The notes beneath the pieces are model-generated. The model made no database searches. It was not told where the DNA came from and saw only the letters and a program-made list of their open reading frames with translations. Below, piece by piece: positions 43,696 to 51,911 of a stretch of DNA of 64,000 bases; the first letter of the stretch is position 1; every line of letters starts with the position of its first letter. The position numbers and the translations under genes are program-made. Source of the stretch: Pseudofrankia sp. DC12 (GTDB lineage: Bacteria > Actinomycetota > Actinomycetes > Frankiales > Frankiaceae); contig NZ_KQ031391.1 in the NCBI RefSeq assembly GCF_000966285.1, positions 3,321,208 through 3,385,207 of the forward strand. Direction: 5' to 3'.

Positions 43696-44114
43696 CGGTG
43701 CGCCCTCCCACGGTTGAGGCTCCCTCTCGCCGACCGGTCGAGAGCAGCGCCGTTGATGGCACATTAGGACAAATTTCGCCGATCTTCCTGCAAATCGCCC
43801 GCACTCTCGACATCAAAGGCCCACGCGTAACGATTGCGTACAACCCAGCCGATCGTCCCGATGGCATCGCGCCGCGACCGTGCGGAAGCGTCAACACCTG
43901 CATCCACCAAGTAACTACCCGTCACCCCTAGTGCGAAATCAGATCATCACCCAAAGCAACCAAGCGGTCAGCCGCCCGGCCAAGCCGCCGAAGGCGGCGA
44001 GGTGAAGTCGGTGCGGAAGGAAACCCAACCCCAGAACATGGGGGATCGGGGGCTCGACCCCGGCAGGCATGAAAAAGATCCCCAGGCGACAGCCCGCCTA
44101 CGGGATCTTTTGGG
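43696..44114. other. Promoter region of glycan locus and terminator hairpin
   Basis: Contains no recognised gene. The AT-richer stretch 43760-43960 should carry the glycan-locus promoter. At 44073-44111 AAAAGATCCC...AGGCG pairs with CGCCT...GGGATCTTTT, a strong stem with A/T runs at both ends, which reads as a bidirectional terminator. Confidence 0.5.
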
Positions 44115-44332
44115 GCGATTCGCTCCTACGAGAGCCCACCCGGTCGGACGAAGTCCGACATCGGGGGTCCGGGGGTCGCCCCCCGGGCAGACATCGCGGC
44201 CAGCCGGGAAGCCGTGCAAAGCATGCGATTCGCTCCTACGAGAGCCCACCCGGTCGGACGAAGTCCGACATCGGGGGTCCGGGGGTCGCCCCCGGGCAGA
44301 CATCGCGGCCAGCCGGGAAGCCGTGCAAAGCA
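44115..44332. repeat. Tandem duplication of a 108-bp GC-rich unit
   Basis: Copies 44115-44223 and 44225-44332 differ by one C. Each contains GTCGGACGAAGTCCGAC and a GGGGGTCGCCCCC stem. A related copy lies between gyrA and gyrB at 62190-62267. The duplicate ends 24 bases short of the distal att site of element 2, on the chromosomal side. Confidence 0.85.
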
Positions 44333-44355
44333 CGGCGAACACAGTGAACCGGCTC

Positions 44356-44398
44356 GTGGACCTAGGTGGACTTGAACCACCGGCCTCTTCCTTATCAG
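44356..44398 (+). repeat. attachment site, distal copy (element 2)
   Basis: 43 bases from GTGGACCTAGGTGG to CTTCCTTATCAG, identical to 58022-58064. It contains only the tRNA-Ile 3' half (anticodon loop to acceptor) and is not a tRNA gene. Confidence 0.92.
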
Positions 44399-44694
44399 TT
44401 AGCCCACGGACGAAACGGCGTGGTCTCACCGTGGCATCTGTCCATCCCGTCCCGCCCGTCCGTGATCGTCCACGACCGATGATCGACGCCCGTCCGGGCG
44501 ATCCTCACGGCTCCCGTTCACGGTCTCGTGCACGAATGCGTGGTGCGACGCTCCGACGGGCGCGGGCGGGTGGCGGCCCGACGCGCCCGCCGAGCACGGC
44601 GCGCCAGCGCCGCGCGCAGGCGGCTGCGCGGCGGGGCCGCCGGGTCCTGGCCGCGCACGTCGCGTGCGGCGCGGCGCGCCAACGCTGCGGGTCG

Positions 44695-45054
44695 TCAGGG
44701 ACCACCAGACAAGGTGTAGTGCCGAAGATGCGCGTCGTCCGGATCGGCAACCCACACGACGGTTGGGCATGTCGTCTCGCCGCCGGCTACGGTCGCGGGC
44801 CCGTGACTGAAGATGGCCGCCCGACCTGGTGTGTGGCCGATGGCCACGAGCGTTCCGTGCGCTTCGGCCGCGGCCCGCGTCTCTATGCTGCCTCGCAGGT
44901 AGTGACGCCCCCCGCAATACGTCAGCCTGTCCGGAGTCCGCAGCCGGTCAAGGACGACGACCGTGCAGACAACGATGAGCCCAACCACCACCACGGACAG
45001 GAGTAAGACTCGTCGTCGCCGCTTCGGGTCACGCGCTTCGAAGATCGCCGTCAT
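44695..45054 (-). CDS. Small membrane-anchored protein of element 2
   Basis: ATG 45054 gives 119 residues: a basic N-terminus (ARDPKRRRR), one helix VLLLSVVVVGLIVVCTVVVL and an outside domain with two Cys (LTYCGGRHYLRG, ETTCPTVVWVADPDD) that may form a disulfide. It reads opposite to the rest of the element and is the first gene inside the distal att site. Such position-specific cargo genes may act in exclusion or be passengers. No family is recognised. Confidence 0.6.
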   Translation of the reverse strand: MTAIFEARDPKRRRRVLLLSVVVVGLIVVCTVVVLDRLRTPDRLTYCGGRHYLRGSIETRAAAEAHGTLVAIGHTPGRAAIFSHGPATVAGGETTCPTVVWVADPDDAHLRHYTLSGGP

Positions 45055-45176
45055 GCCGGAAAGTGTCACATCACGTTCGCTGTCTGTCGCCTGAGGGCCT
45101 GGCCCTCATGGCTGGGGCGAGCGTGATCCCTCCGGAGAGCTGGCGGGCTTGTCCCTACCGCCGGGTTCTCGACCGT

Positions 45177-45307
45177 GCAAGATCCGCCATCGGAGGAACG
45201 CCGGCCGTGCTCGATCCGCCGACGCCCCCTGTTTCAGCCGACAGCCGTGCGGATCGAGTGCGGTCGGGGGTCCGACCCTCCCCGATCGTCCGCCGTGCGG
45301 ATCTTGC
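45177..45307. repeat. Nested inverted repeat around CCCTGTTTCAGCCG
   Basis: The outer arms GCAAGATCCGC (45177-45187) and GCGGATCTTGC (45297-45307) are complementary, as are the inner arms CTCGATCCGC (45210-45219) and GCGGATCGAG (45249-45258). The two pairs share GATCCGC/GCGGATC but differ in the next bases, and each difference is matched on the opposite side. CCCTGTTTCAGCCG (45227-45240) sits in the centre. Confidence 0.85.
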
Positions 45308-45445
45308 GCGGTCGGGGTTCCGGTGGTAGCCCTCGGGCGCCAGATCTGCGGAGTGATCACGCGGACACGTTCCCGCACTTCCCTCCCCTCTGGATCTGGC
45401 CGGGGGGTTCGGGGGGCAGAGCCCCCTGAGGTCTTCCCACACGAC

Positions 45446-45481
45446 AACCGCCCCGTGCCGATCATCCGGCCCGGGGCGGTT
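45446..45481 (+). terminator. Hairpin upstream of the monooxygenase-like gene
   Basis: AACCGCCCCG (45446-45455) pairs with CGGGGCGGTT (45472-45481). It lies about 250 bases before the first gene of the rightward operon and could be a terminator or attenuator. The remainder of 45055-45736, apart from the nested repeat, holds no gene; the AT-rich 45590-45640 may be the operon promoter. Confidence 0.45.
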
Positions 45482-45736
45482 CTGCTTGTCCGGCCGAAGG
45501 CCGGTCTTGAAGGAGCAAGGAAAGTTGGCACAGCTCCTGCTCAACCCTCTCCGGGGGCACCCATCGCGCCGCCGCGCGGCCCGGGCTTTTGTATCAAAAG
45601 CCATATCTTGCTACACCATGATCCACTGATGATCCGCACGAAAAGTGCTAGGCGCGAGCTGCGGTGCGGCTGTGACATGATCTGGGCGCCAGGCGCGCTG
45701 GAGGGGGTGCGCCGCGCTGTAAGGGAGGCAAGATCG

Positions 45737-46054
45737 ATGTTCGGATTGGTGGTCCGGTTCGCGCTGAGGCCGGGCGCGGCGGCCGGGTTTGACCGGTTGG
45801 TCGCCGAGACGGTGCCGGAGATTGTGGCGCTCGAACCTGGCACGCAGGTCTACGCCACGCACGGTGTGGAGGGAGACCCGGATGCTCGGGTCTTCTACGA
45901 GTTGTACCGAGACCGGGAGGCGTTCGATGAGCACGAGCGTCAGGAGCACGTTCGGCGGTTCCTCGCGGCGCGTGAGGAGTTCCTCGCGGGTCCGCCGCGA
46001 GTCGAGTTCCTCTCTCTGATCGACGCCAAGGGCACGCCCGGCGGCGCGTCGTGA
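45737..46054 (+). CDS. ABM-family (antibiotic biosynthesis monooxygenase-like) protein
   Basis: A 105-residue ferredoxin-like fold protein: MFGLVVRFALRPGAAAGFDRL, then VYELYRD-type FYELYRDREAFDEHERQEHVRRFL, typical of quinol monooxygenase YgiN-like small dimers. ATG 45737 has AAGGGAGGC upstream. The stop overlaps the start of the XRE regulator by four bases (GTGA), so the two are coupled. In an AICE such a protein could serve as a sensor partner of the regulator; catalysis cannot be judged from sequence. Confidence 0.8.
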   Translation: MFGLVVRFALRPGAAAGFDRLVAETVPEIVALEPGTQVYATHGVEGDPDARVFYELYRDREAFDEHERQEHVRRFLAAREEFLAGPPRVEFLSLIDAKGTPGGAS

Positions 46055-47265
46055 GCGAGGCACCGCCGACGCTGGGCGACCGTGTCGCGTACCACCGGAA
46101 ACTGCGCGGGCTGTCTCAGGTCGAGCTGGGCCGGCTGATCGGCCGGTCGGAAGGATGGGTCTCGCAGGTCGAGCGCGGCGTACGCAAGATCGACCGGATG
46201 TCGGTGCTGGAGTCGCTCGCGGAGACGCTGAATGTGCCGGTCGCCGAGCTGGCGCCGACCGCTCCAGTTGCTCCCACGGCCGAGTCTGCCGCGTGGTGGT
46301 GGCCGCTGAGGCTGGCGATCACTGGTCACCCGGCGTTGGCCGCGCTGGTGGCCCCGGGACGGACCGAGGACGACACGACCGAGGCCAGGGCGCGAGAGCG
46401 GGTCGACGGCGCGTGGGCTCTAGTCCATGCGTCGCACTACTCCGAAGCCGTACCGGCACTCGCGGATCTGATCGGCGACCTGGAGCACGCGGCGCGACTT
46501 GCGCCCCCAGCGGAGCGCGCCGGTATCGCGGCGGCATTGTCGAGCGCCTACCAGGCCGCGGGCGCCCTGTTCGCGAAGGCCGGCGACACGGAGGCGGGCT
46601 GGGTAGCGGCCGACCGTGCGCTGTTCGCAGCCGAGCGGGCTGGCGATCCAGCGTTGGTCGCGGCCAGTCAGCACCGGCTGGCGCTGACCTTGCTGGGCGC
46701 TGGCCGCCTCGAACAAGCCCGGCACGCGGCGACGATCGGCGCGACCGTGCTGCGAGCGAACGCGACGGGCCGCGACGTCGCTGTCACTGCGGTACTAGGC
46801 GCGCTGCACCTGGTCCAAGCGGTCGCGGCCGCGCGGGCCGGCGACCGGACCGGCGCTCGCGCGTTGATCGCCGAGACCGAGGTGCTCGCGGATGCGGTCG
46901 GTCCTGGCCGCAACGACTACAACACCGAGTTCGGCCCAGCAAACGTCGCCATGCACGCGGTCGCGATCGCGGTGGAGCTCGGCGACGCGGGCGAAGCGCT
47001 GGACCGCGCGTCTCGCATCGACGTCTCGGGCCTCTCGCCCGAGCGGCGAGCGCGGTTCTTGGTCGACGTCGCCCGGGCGCACGCGCAGCGCCGCGACCGC
47101 AGAGAGGCAGTGGCCTCGCTACTCGAAGCCGAGCAGATCGCGCCGGAGCAGATCCGCGACCACGGGCGCGTGCGCACGCTCGTACGGGATCTCCTGCAAG
47201 GCGCGGACCGCCCGGCCGAGGAGGAGCTTCGCGGCCTGGCCGAACGGTGTGGCGTACCCGCGTAG
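46051..47265 (+). CDS. XRE-family HTH regulator with TPR-like C-terminus
   Basis: A 404-residue regulator. The HTH at residues 8-60 (LGDRVAYHRKLRGLSQVELGRLIGRSEGWVSQVERG) is a textbook XRE domain. The remaining 330 residues are Ala-rich helical repeats, probably TPR-like, that could sense a ligand or partner. It is translationally coupled to the ABM-like gene and followed by a hairpin (47270-47288), making a two-gene regulatory unit at the head of the conjugation module. It is related in architecture, though not obviously in sequence, to the TPR regulator of element 1. Confidence 0.82.
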   Translation: MSEAPPTLGDRVAYHRKLRGLSQVELGRLIGRSEGWVSQVERGVRKIDRMSVLESLAETLNVPVAELAPTAPVAPTAESAAWWWPLRLAITGHPALAALVAPGRTEDDTTEARARERVDGAWALVHASHYSEAVPALADLIGDLEHAARLAPPAERAGIAAALSSAYQAAGALFAKAGDTEAGWVAADRALFAAERAGDPALVAASQHRLALTLLGAGRLEQARHAATIGATVLRANATGRDVAVTAVLGALHLVQAVAAARAGDRTGARALIAETEVLADAVGPGRNDYNTEFGPANVAMHAVAIAVELGDAGEALDRASRIDVSGLSPERRARFLVDVARAHAQRRDRREAVASLLEAEQIAPEQIRDHGRVRTLVRDLLQGADRPAEEELRGLAERCGVPA

Positions 47266-47269
47266 CTAG

Positions 47270-47288
47270 GCCGAACAAAAAGTTCGGC
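47270..47288 (+). terminator. GCCGAAC-AAAAA-GTTCGGC hairpin
   Basis: A 7-bp stem with a 5-A loop immediately after the XRE gene stop and 44 bases before the whiB-like frame. It may terminate the regulatory unit or serve as a regulator site. Confidence 0.5.
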
Positions 47289-47331
47289 TACCCCCTAGAC
47301 GACACTGCAAGTTCGACCCCATACTTCGGGT

Positions 47332-48039
47332 GTGGGTTGGTGGCGGCAGTCACTGGCCCGCAACATAAGCGGCCCCGCGGCCGGTGTTCGCAGCACCGGC
47401 CCGGGGCCTGGGCACCCGACCATGTGGGGGTCGTGCACCTTGGCTCAGTATGGCTCGTCCGACGGCTGGCGTGGTGACGCTGCCTGCCTCGGCACTGATC
47501 TCGTTCTCTGGTCCGAACCGGGCGCCCCGTCCGCCGAGGCCGCGCGGCTGTGCCGTGACTGCCCGGTGCGTCGGGAGTGCGTCACGGAGGATCTGCCGGC
47601 CCGGTGGCCGGCTGGTGTCCGCGCTGGTCTGGCTGAGGATGTCCGTGAGCCGCTGCACGCGGCCTACGTCCCGTGGCGGGCCGCGATCGACCGCCGGCAC
47701 ACGGCGCTGCTGCGCCAGGCCGCCCGGACCAACGACCGGGCCGCACGTGGCCTGATCCGCGACCTGGCCGCCGCGCTGGTCGCCGAGGCCGACGCGCTGA
47801 CCGGCTACCTGGTCGCGTTCGTCGTCCACGCGGACGACGCCACATACGAGACGGCCCGTCTCGTGTACCTGACCGAGCTGGCCGGCCGCCTCGCCGCCGA
47901 GGCCGCCGCCGCGACCGAGGCCACCACACCCGCGATCGAGCGGACCCGCCCGGCGCTGTTCGCCGCCGCCCACCAGGTCGCCGACCTCGCCGCCCCGTCG
48001 ACTCCGCCTGTCCCGTCGTCGCTGGCGGGTGCGGCATGA
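47332..48039 (+). CDS. WhiB-like iron-sulfur regulator with helical C-terminal extension
   Basis: WhiB proteins hold a [4Fe-4S] cluster and act as redox-sensitive transcription factors in actinobacteria. Four Cys are placed as expected: DAACLGTDLVLW, then CRDCPVRREC (C-x2-C-x5-C). The turn GVRAGLAEDVRE corresponds to the G[VI]WGG motif, degenerate here. Normal WhiBs are 80-130 residues; this one has about 110 extra helical residues ending in PSSLAGAA. ATG 47422 (MWGSCTLAQYG) is an alternative start. The stop overlaps the next start (ATGA), and that next protein ends in the same tail. Confidence 0.75.
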   Translation: MGWWRQSLARNISGPAAGVRSTGPGPGHPTMWGSCTLAQYGSSDGWRGDAACLGTDLVLWSEPGAPSAEAARLCRDCPVRRECVTEDLPARWPAGVRAGLAEDVREPLHAAYVPWRAAIDRRHTALLRQAARTNDRAARGLIRDLAAALVAEADALTGYLVAFVVHADDATYETARLVYLTELAGRLAAEAAAATEATTPAIERTRPALFAAAHQVADLAAPSTPPVPSSLAGAA

Positions 48040-48563
48040 GCTTCGAGGACCTGACGCCGGACGAGCTGGATGCGGCTCGCGTCGAGCTGTTCCGCACCGT
48101 CGGCTCGGTCGTGGACTCGCCCCGCGACGACGCCATGCGGGCCCTGCGTTACCGCGCGGCTCTGGGAAACCTGGCCGATGCGGTCAACCTGCACCTGTCG
48201 TTCCCCGACAGTGCGTGGACGCCGCGCCGGGTCCGTGAGGGCCTGGCGATGGCCGCCGCGATCGACGCCGACGAGCCCGGCCGGGTCTCGCTCGCGATCT
48301 GGATGGCCGGTCCCGGCAGCGCCGGCCGCTACGGCACGCCAGAGGAGCGCCGCGCCCGTCTCACCGAGCTGCGCGCCGCCAAGGCCGACGACCTCACCCG
48401 CGCTCAGCGCCGCCTGGCCGACGCCCCGGCCGACGACGACGTGTGGCCCGTCTGCGACCTGTGGGCCGCCCGGGTCGCGACCCTCACCGACGAACTCGCC
48501 CGCATCGACGCCGCCCTCACCCCCGACTCGTCTGTTCCGTCGTCGCTGGCAGGTGCCGCATGA
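48036..48563 (+). CDS. Uncharacterised AICE protein, coupled to whiB-like and DUF2637 genes
   Basis: A 175-residue helical protein (MSFEDLTPDELDAARVELFRTVG) with ATGA overlaps at both ends, so it is translated in lockstep with its neighbours. It contains SLAIWMAGPGSAGRYG and a Trp-rich segment VWPVCDLWAARVATLTDEL, and it ends PSSLAGAA, exactly as the preceding WhiB-like protein does. The repeated tail corresponds to a repeated DNA stretch at both gene junctions. No family is recognised; a role in transfer regulation is possible from position. Confidence 0.6.
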   Translation: MSFEDLTPDELDAARVELFRTVGSVVDSPRDDAMRALRYRAALGNLADAVNLHLSFPDSAWTPRRVREGLAMAAAIDADEPGRVSLAIWMAGPGSAGRYGTPEERRARLTELRAAKADDLTRAQRRLADAPADDDVWPVCDLWAARVATLTDELARIDAALTPDSSVPSSLAGAA

Positions 48564-49426
48564 CCACGCCCGTTCTCACCATGCCCGCGCCCGATGACGA
48601 CCCGCGCGGCCTGGACCTGGCCGCCGTGCCGGTCATCGCCCCGGTGGCGGCTGTCGTGTCGTCGGCGGAGGACAAGCTGCGCCGGTTGCGGCGCTTGCAG
48701 TGGGGTGTGCGCGCCGCGCTCGTCCTCGGGGTCGCCGCATCGATCGCGGCGAACATGTTGCACGCCCAGCCCTCGATCGTGGGCCGGGCGATCTCCGCAT
48801 GGTCACCGGTGGCTCTGCTGATCACGGTGGAGCTGATCTCGCGGGTGCCGGTGCACCGCCGGGCGCTGGCCTACGTCGGCCGGGTGGCGATGGCCGCCGT
48901 AGCGCTGATCGCCGCCTACGTCTCCTACTTCCACATGGTGTCCGTGGCGCTGCGCTACGGCGAGACGCCGGTGTCGGCGCACCTGTTGCCGCTGTCGGTG
49001 GACGGCCTGGTGGTCGTCGCGTCGATCGCGCTGTTGGAGGTCGGCGGCCAGATCCGCGCCGCCCTCACCACCGCCCCGGCGGCCGTGGCACCGGTGCCAC
49101 CCGCTGACGCGCCACCCGCCCCGGCTCCCTCGGTGGTACCGGTGCCGGTCCGCCCGGCGACCTCGGCCGGTACCGGTGCCACCCGGCCGCGCGGCACCGC
49201 TGCCAGCCGTGCCCGTGGCACCGGTGCCACCCGCCGGCCGGCACGGTCGGGCCGTCACACGCTCGCCGAGCTACTCGGCCCGATCCCTCCGGATGACCCG
49301 CGTTCGGACCGGCAGCTCGCCGCCGAGCTGGGACCGGCCGCCGGGCTGACCCCGGCGACGGCGCGCCGCTACCTCGCCGAGATCCGTAACAAGCCCGCCG
49401 CTGCTGCGGCGATGGGAGGTGTCTGA
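48560..49426 (+). CDS. DUF2637 (SpdB-like) membrane protein
   Basis: Conjugation-associated membrane protein of 288 residues, related to the Spd/DUF2637 proteins encoded next to TraB in actinomycete elements, which aid spread between mycelial compartments. Four predicted helices cover about residues 46-150 (AALVLGVAASIAANMLHA and AMAAVALIAAYVSYFHMVSV among them), followed by LPLSVDGLVVVASIALLEVG. The C-terminal 110 residues are a basic Pro/Ala/Arg-Gly tail with repeated RGTAASRARGTGATR, probably DNA- or membrane-interacting. The start overlaps upstream (ATGA), and the end shares one base with traB (TGATG). Confidence 0.82.
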   Translation: MTTPVLTMPAPDDDPRGLDLAAVPVIAPVAAVVSSAEDKLRRLRRLQWGVRAALVLGVAASIAANMLHAQPSIVGRAISAWSPVALLITVELISRVPVHRRALAYVGRVAMAAVALIAAYVSYFHMVSVALRYGETPVSAHLLPLSVDGLVVVASIALLEVGGQIRAALTTAPAAVAPVPPADAPPAPAPSVVPVPVRPATSAGTGATRPRGTAASRARGTGATRRPARSGRHTLAELLGPIPPDDPRSDRQLAAELGPAAGLTPATARRYLAEIRNKPAAAAAMGGV

Positions 49427-51732
49427 TGCCCGAGCACGACCCGATCGACGCACTGACCCCGCCGGGGGGTGTGGTCGTGCCCGGCCCGTGGACCCCGGAT
49501 GTGCCCGCCCAGGGCGCGCCGCTGTACGTCGCCGACGCCCAGGGTGTTTCTGACTGGGCCGCCGTGGCTGCGGTCGCCGGCCGCTATCGGGACACGGCGC
49601 CGCCGGATGCGTCGACGCCGTCCGCCGACGACTCGTCGCCCGAAGCGGCTGACACGAGCACGGTCACGGCCCCCGCTGTCGCGGCCGGCACCCGTCCGGC
49701 CGCCGTCCCTCGCGGGGTGGTGCTCGAAGGTGTCGTGCTGCCTTCCCGGGGGGTGGAGGTCCGCCCGGTCGTTCCGGGATGGATGCGGTCTGCGTCGTCG
49801 CGTCGGGCGGTGGCCGGGTGGTGGCTGGGTGTGCAGTGGTACAAGGTCCGTTTCCATGCCTTCCGCGCCCCGGTGTACGTCGGCCGGGTGGCGTGGCGGA
49901 CCCCGAAGGGCGCGTTCCGCCTGGTGTCCCGGCTGCTGGTGTGGGCGCTGGACATCCGGGCGGACGGGATGGAGCAGGCCCTGTCCACCGGTGGCCGGAC
50001 CGATGCCGCGGACTTCGTCCGGGTGCGGGAGGACCGGGCGGCCCGGGTCAAGGCCCGCCTGGTCGTCCTGGCCCTCGGCCTGATCGCGACGGCGGTCGCG
50101 GCCACGATCGTGGTCACGACCTTCGGTGTCCTGGCGCGGACCCTGATCGGGGCCGGTGTCGTCGCGGGGCTGACGTGGCTGGGCTCGGACCCGGGCCGGC
50201 CGTTGGTGGCCGGGGTGATGGCGGCGTCCGGGAAGTACCGGGAACTGACCGACGCCATCGTCATGCGGGCGCTGCGGGCGGCCGGGCTGGGCGGGGCGCC
50301 GCCGCGGCTGGACAAGGACGGCCACGAACTGTCCGAGGACACCCGCCCGACCCTGGCCGCGCCGATCTCCCGGTCGGCGAACGGGCGCGGCTACGAGGTG
50401 GTGGTCGACCTGCCCTACGGCAAGACCGCCGGGGACGCCGCCGACGCGGTCGACAAGCTGGCGTCCGGGCTGGACGTCGACACCGCGCAGGTGTTCCCCG
50501 AACCGGTGGCCGGCCGGTCGCGTCGGGTGTCGCTGTACGTCGCCGACGAGGACCCGATGACGCTGCCCCCGACCCGGTCCCCGCTGGCCCGCCTGCCCAA
50601 GGTCAGTGTCTGGGACCCCCAGCCGATGGCCCGCACCCCGGTCGGGCACGCCGTGACCCCGTCCCTGCTGTTCAACAGCTTCCTGGTCGGCGCCGTCCCG
50701 CGGGCGGGCAAGTCGTTCGCCGCGAAGGTGCTGGTCGCCCCGGGGGTGTTGGACCCGTTCTGCGACCTGACGGCCATCGACTGCAAGGGCGGGCGGGACT
50801 GGCTGCCGACCGCTCAGGTCGCGGTCGACTTCTCCGCCGGTGACGAGGAGGAAGACCTCCTGCGGGCGCTGTCGATCCTGGAACGGCGCCGCAGCGAGGC
50901 GCGGGAACGCCTCGCGTCGTTCCGGACCCTGACGGCCAAGGAGATGCCCGAGGACAAGCTGACCCGGGAACTCGCCGACGCCGGGATGCGCGCCCATCTG
51001 ATCGTCGTGGACGAGTTGCAGAACCTGCTCAAGGCCACCAACCGCGACATCCGCAAGGCCGCCCTGGACGTGCTGGTGTGGCTGGCCAAGACCGCCCCGG
51101 CCGCCGGCTACACGCTGGTCGCGATCACGCAGCGGCCGGCCGCGGACGTGATCCCGGCCGACTTCCGCGACGTCACCACGGTCCGCATCGCGCTGCGGAC
51201 CAAGACCCGGCAAGGCTCCGACGCGATCCTCGGCGCGGACATCTCGGCCACCGGCTACCGCACCGACCGGTTCATGGAGCACCACAAGGGCGCCGCGATC
51301 ATCGGCGGTGTCCCCACCCCCCGCGGCGGTGACCTGCAAGTCGTGCGGACCGACCTGCTCACCCCCGCCGAGTTCGACCAAGCCTGCAAGATCGGCCGGC
51401 AGCGTCGTCTCGACGCCGGCACTTTGATCGGCGCCGCCGCCGGCGAGGACCGCCCGATCGAGGTCACCGTCACCGTGCTCGAAGACGTCGCCGCCGTCTG
51501 GCCCGGCGACGACCCGAAAGCCCAGGCCGCCTCGATCCTCGCCCGCCTCCAGGACATCTACCCGGCCCGCTACACCGGCATGGACGAAGGGTCACTCACG
51601 AAGGCCCTCAAGCCCGACGGGATCACCCCCGTCCAGGTCAACAAGGGCGGCCGCAACCGCAACGGCTACGCCCTGGCCGACATCCGCCGCGCCCTACGCG
51701 CCCGCCGGACCGACGACGACGACACCGACTAA
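49426..51732 (+). CDS. traB: TraB/FtsK-type conjugative DNA translocase
   Basis: The 768-residue pump that moves double-stranded element DNA into the recipient in Streptomyces-type conjugation. N-terminal residues to about 210 are Pro/Ala-rich, then two membrane helices (about 213-252, LVVLALGLIATAVAATIVVT and following). The motor domain has Walker A GAVPRAGKSFAA (about 421-432) and Walker B LIVVDELQN (about 524-532), with an AITQRPAADVIP sensor segment. A C-terminal winged-helix-like part (VNKGGRNRNGYALADIRRAL) should read 8-bp recognition sequences. Three CTAGACCC words directly downstream are candidates for those. Confidence 0.9.
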   Translation: MPEHDPIDALTPPGGVVVPGPWTPDVPAQGAPLYVADAQGVSDWAAVAAVAGRYRDTAPPDASTPSADDSSPEAADTSTVTAPAVAAGTRPAAVPRGVVLEGVVLPSRGVEVRPVVPGWMRSASSRRAVAGWWLGVQWYKVRFHAFRAPVYVGRVAWRTPKGAFRLVSRLLVWALDIRADGMEQALSTGGRTDAADFVRVREDRAARVKARLVVLALGLIATAVAATIVVTTFGVLARTLIGAGVVAGLTWLGSDPGRPLVAGVMAASGKYRELTDAIVMRALRAAGLGGAPPRLDKDGHELSEDTRPTLAAPISRSANGRGYEVVVDLPYGKTAGDAADAVDKLASGLDVDTAQVFPEPVAGRSRRVSLYVADEDPMTLPPTRSPLARLPKVSVWDPQPMARTPVGHAVTPSLLFNSFLVGAVPRAGKSFAAKVLVAPGVLDPFCDLTAIDCKGGRDWLPTAQVAVDFSAGDEEEDLLRALSILERRRSEARERLASFRTLTAKEMPEDKLTRELADAGMRAHLIVVDELQNLLKATNRDIRKAALDVLVWLAKTAPAAGYTLVAITQRPAADVIPADFRDVTTVRIALRTKTRQGSDAILGADISATGYRTDRFMEHHKGAAIIGGVPTPRGGDLQVVRTDLLTPAEFDQACKIGRQRRLDAGTLIGAAAGEDRPIEVTVTVLEDVAAVWPGDDPKAQAASILARLQDIYPARYTGMDEGSLTKALKPDGITPVQVNKGGRNRNGYALADIRRALRARRTDDDDTD

Positions 51733-51781
51733 CCCCCTCAGGATCGTCACTTTACGTAGCCGTCAGGTGGGGGTCGTGAGG

Positions 51782-51870
51782 CTAGACCCGTAGAGGCGGA
51801 CGGCTTCTAACCCTAGAGGCACCTCTAGACCCCCGCCCGGCACCCCACCAGCGCTCTAGGTCCTAGACCC
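51782..51870 (+). repeat. Three CTAGACCC direct repeats after traB (clt candidate)
   Basis: CTAGACCC occurs at 51782, 51825 and 51863 in one orientation, with CCTAGAGG and CTCTAGG words interspersed. In Streptomyces plasmids TraB binds short repeated 8-mers at the clt locus next to traB. The location, word size and repetition fit, but binding is not shown. The 51733-51911 gap has no gene. Confidence 0.5.
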
Positions 51871-51911
51871 CACCTGCCCTTTCGGTGCCCGAACCCGCTC
51901 CAGGAGCCCTC

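Noticed and set aside
44356-44398. Possible second tRNA-Ile
   Set aside because: Only the anticodon-loop-to-acceptor part is present; it is the distal attachment site of element 2.
49369-51381. A 670-codon minus-strand frame over traB
   Set aside because: traB has Walker motifs and membrane helices in the plus frame; the minus frame is Arg/Gly/Gln-rich with no domain.
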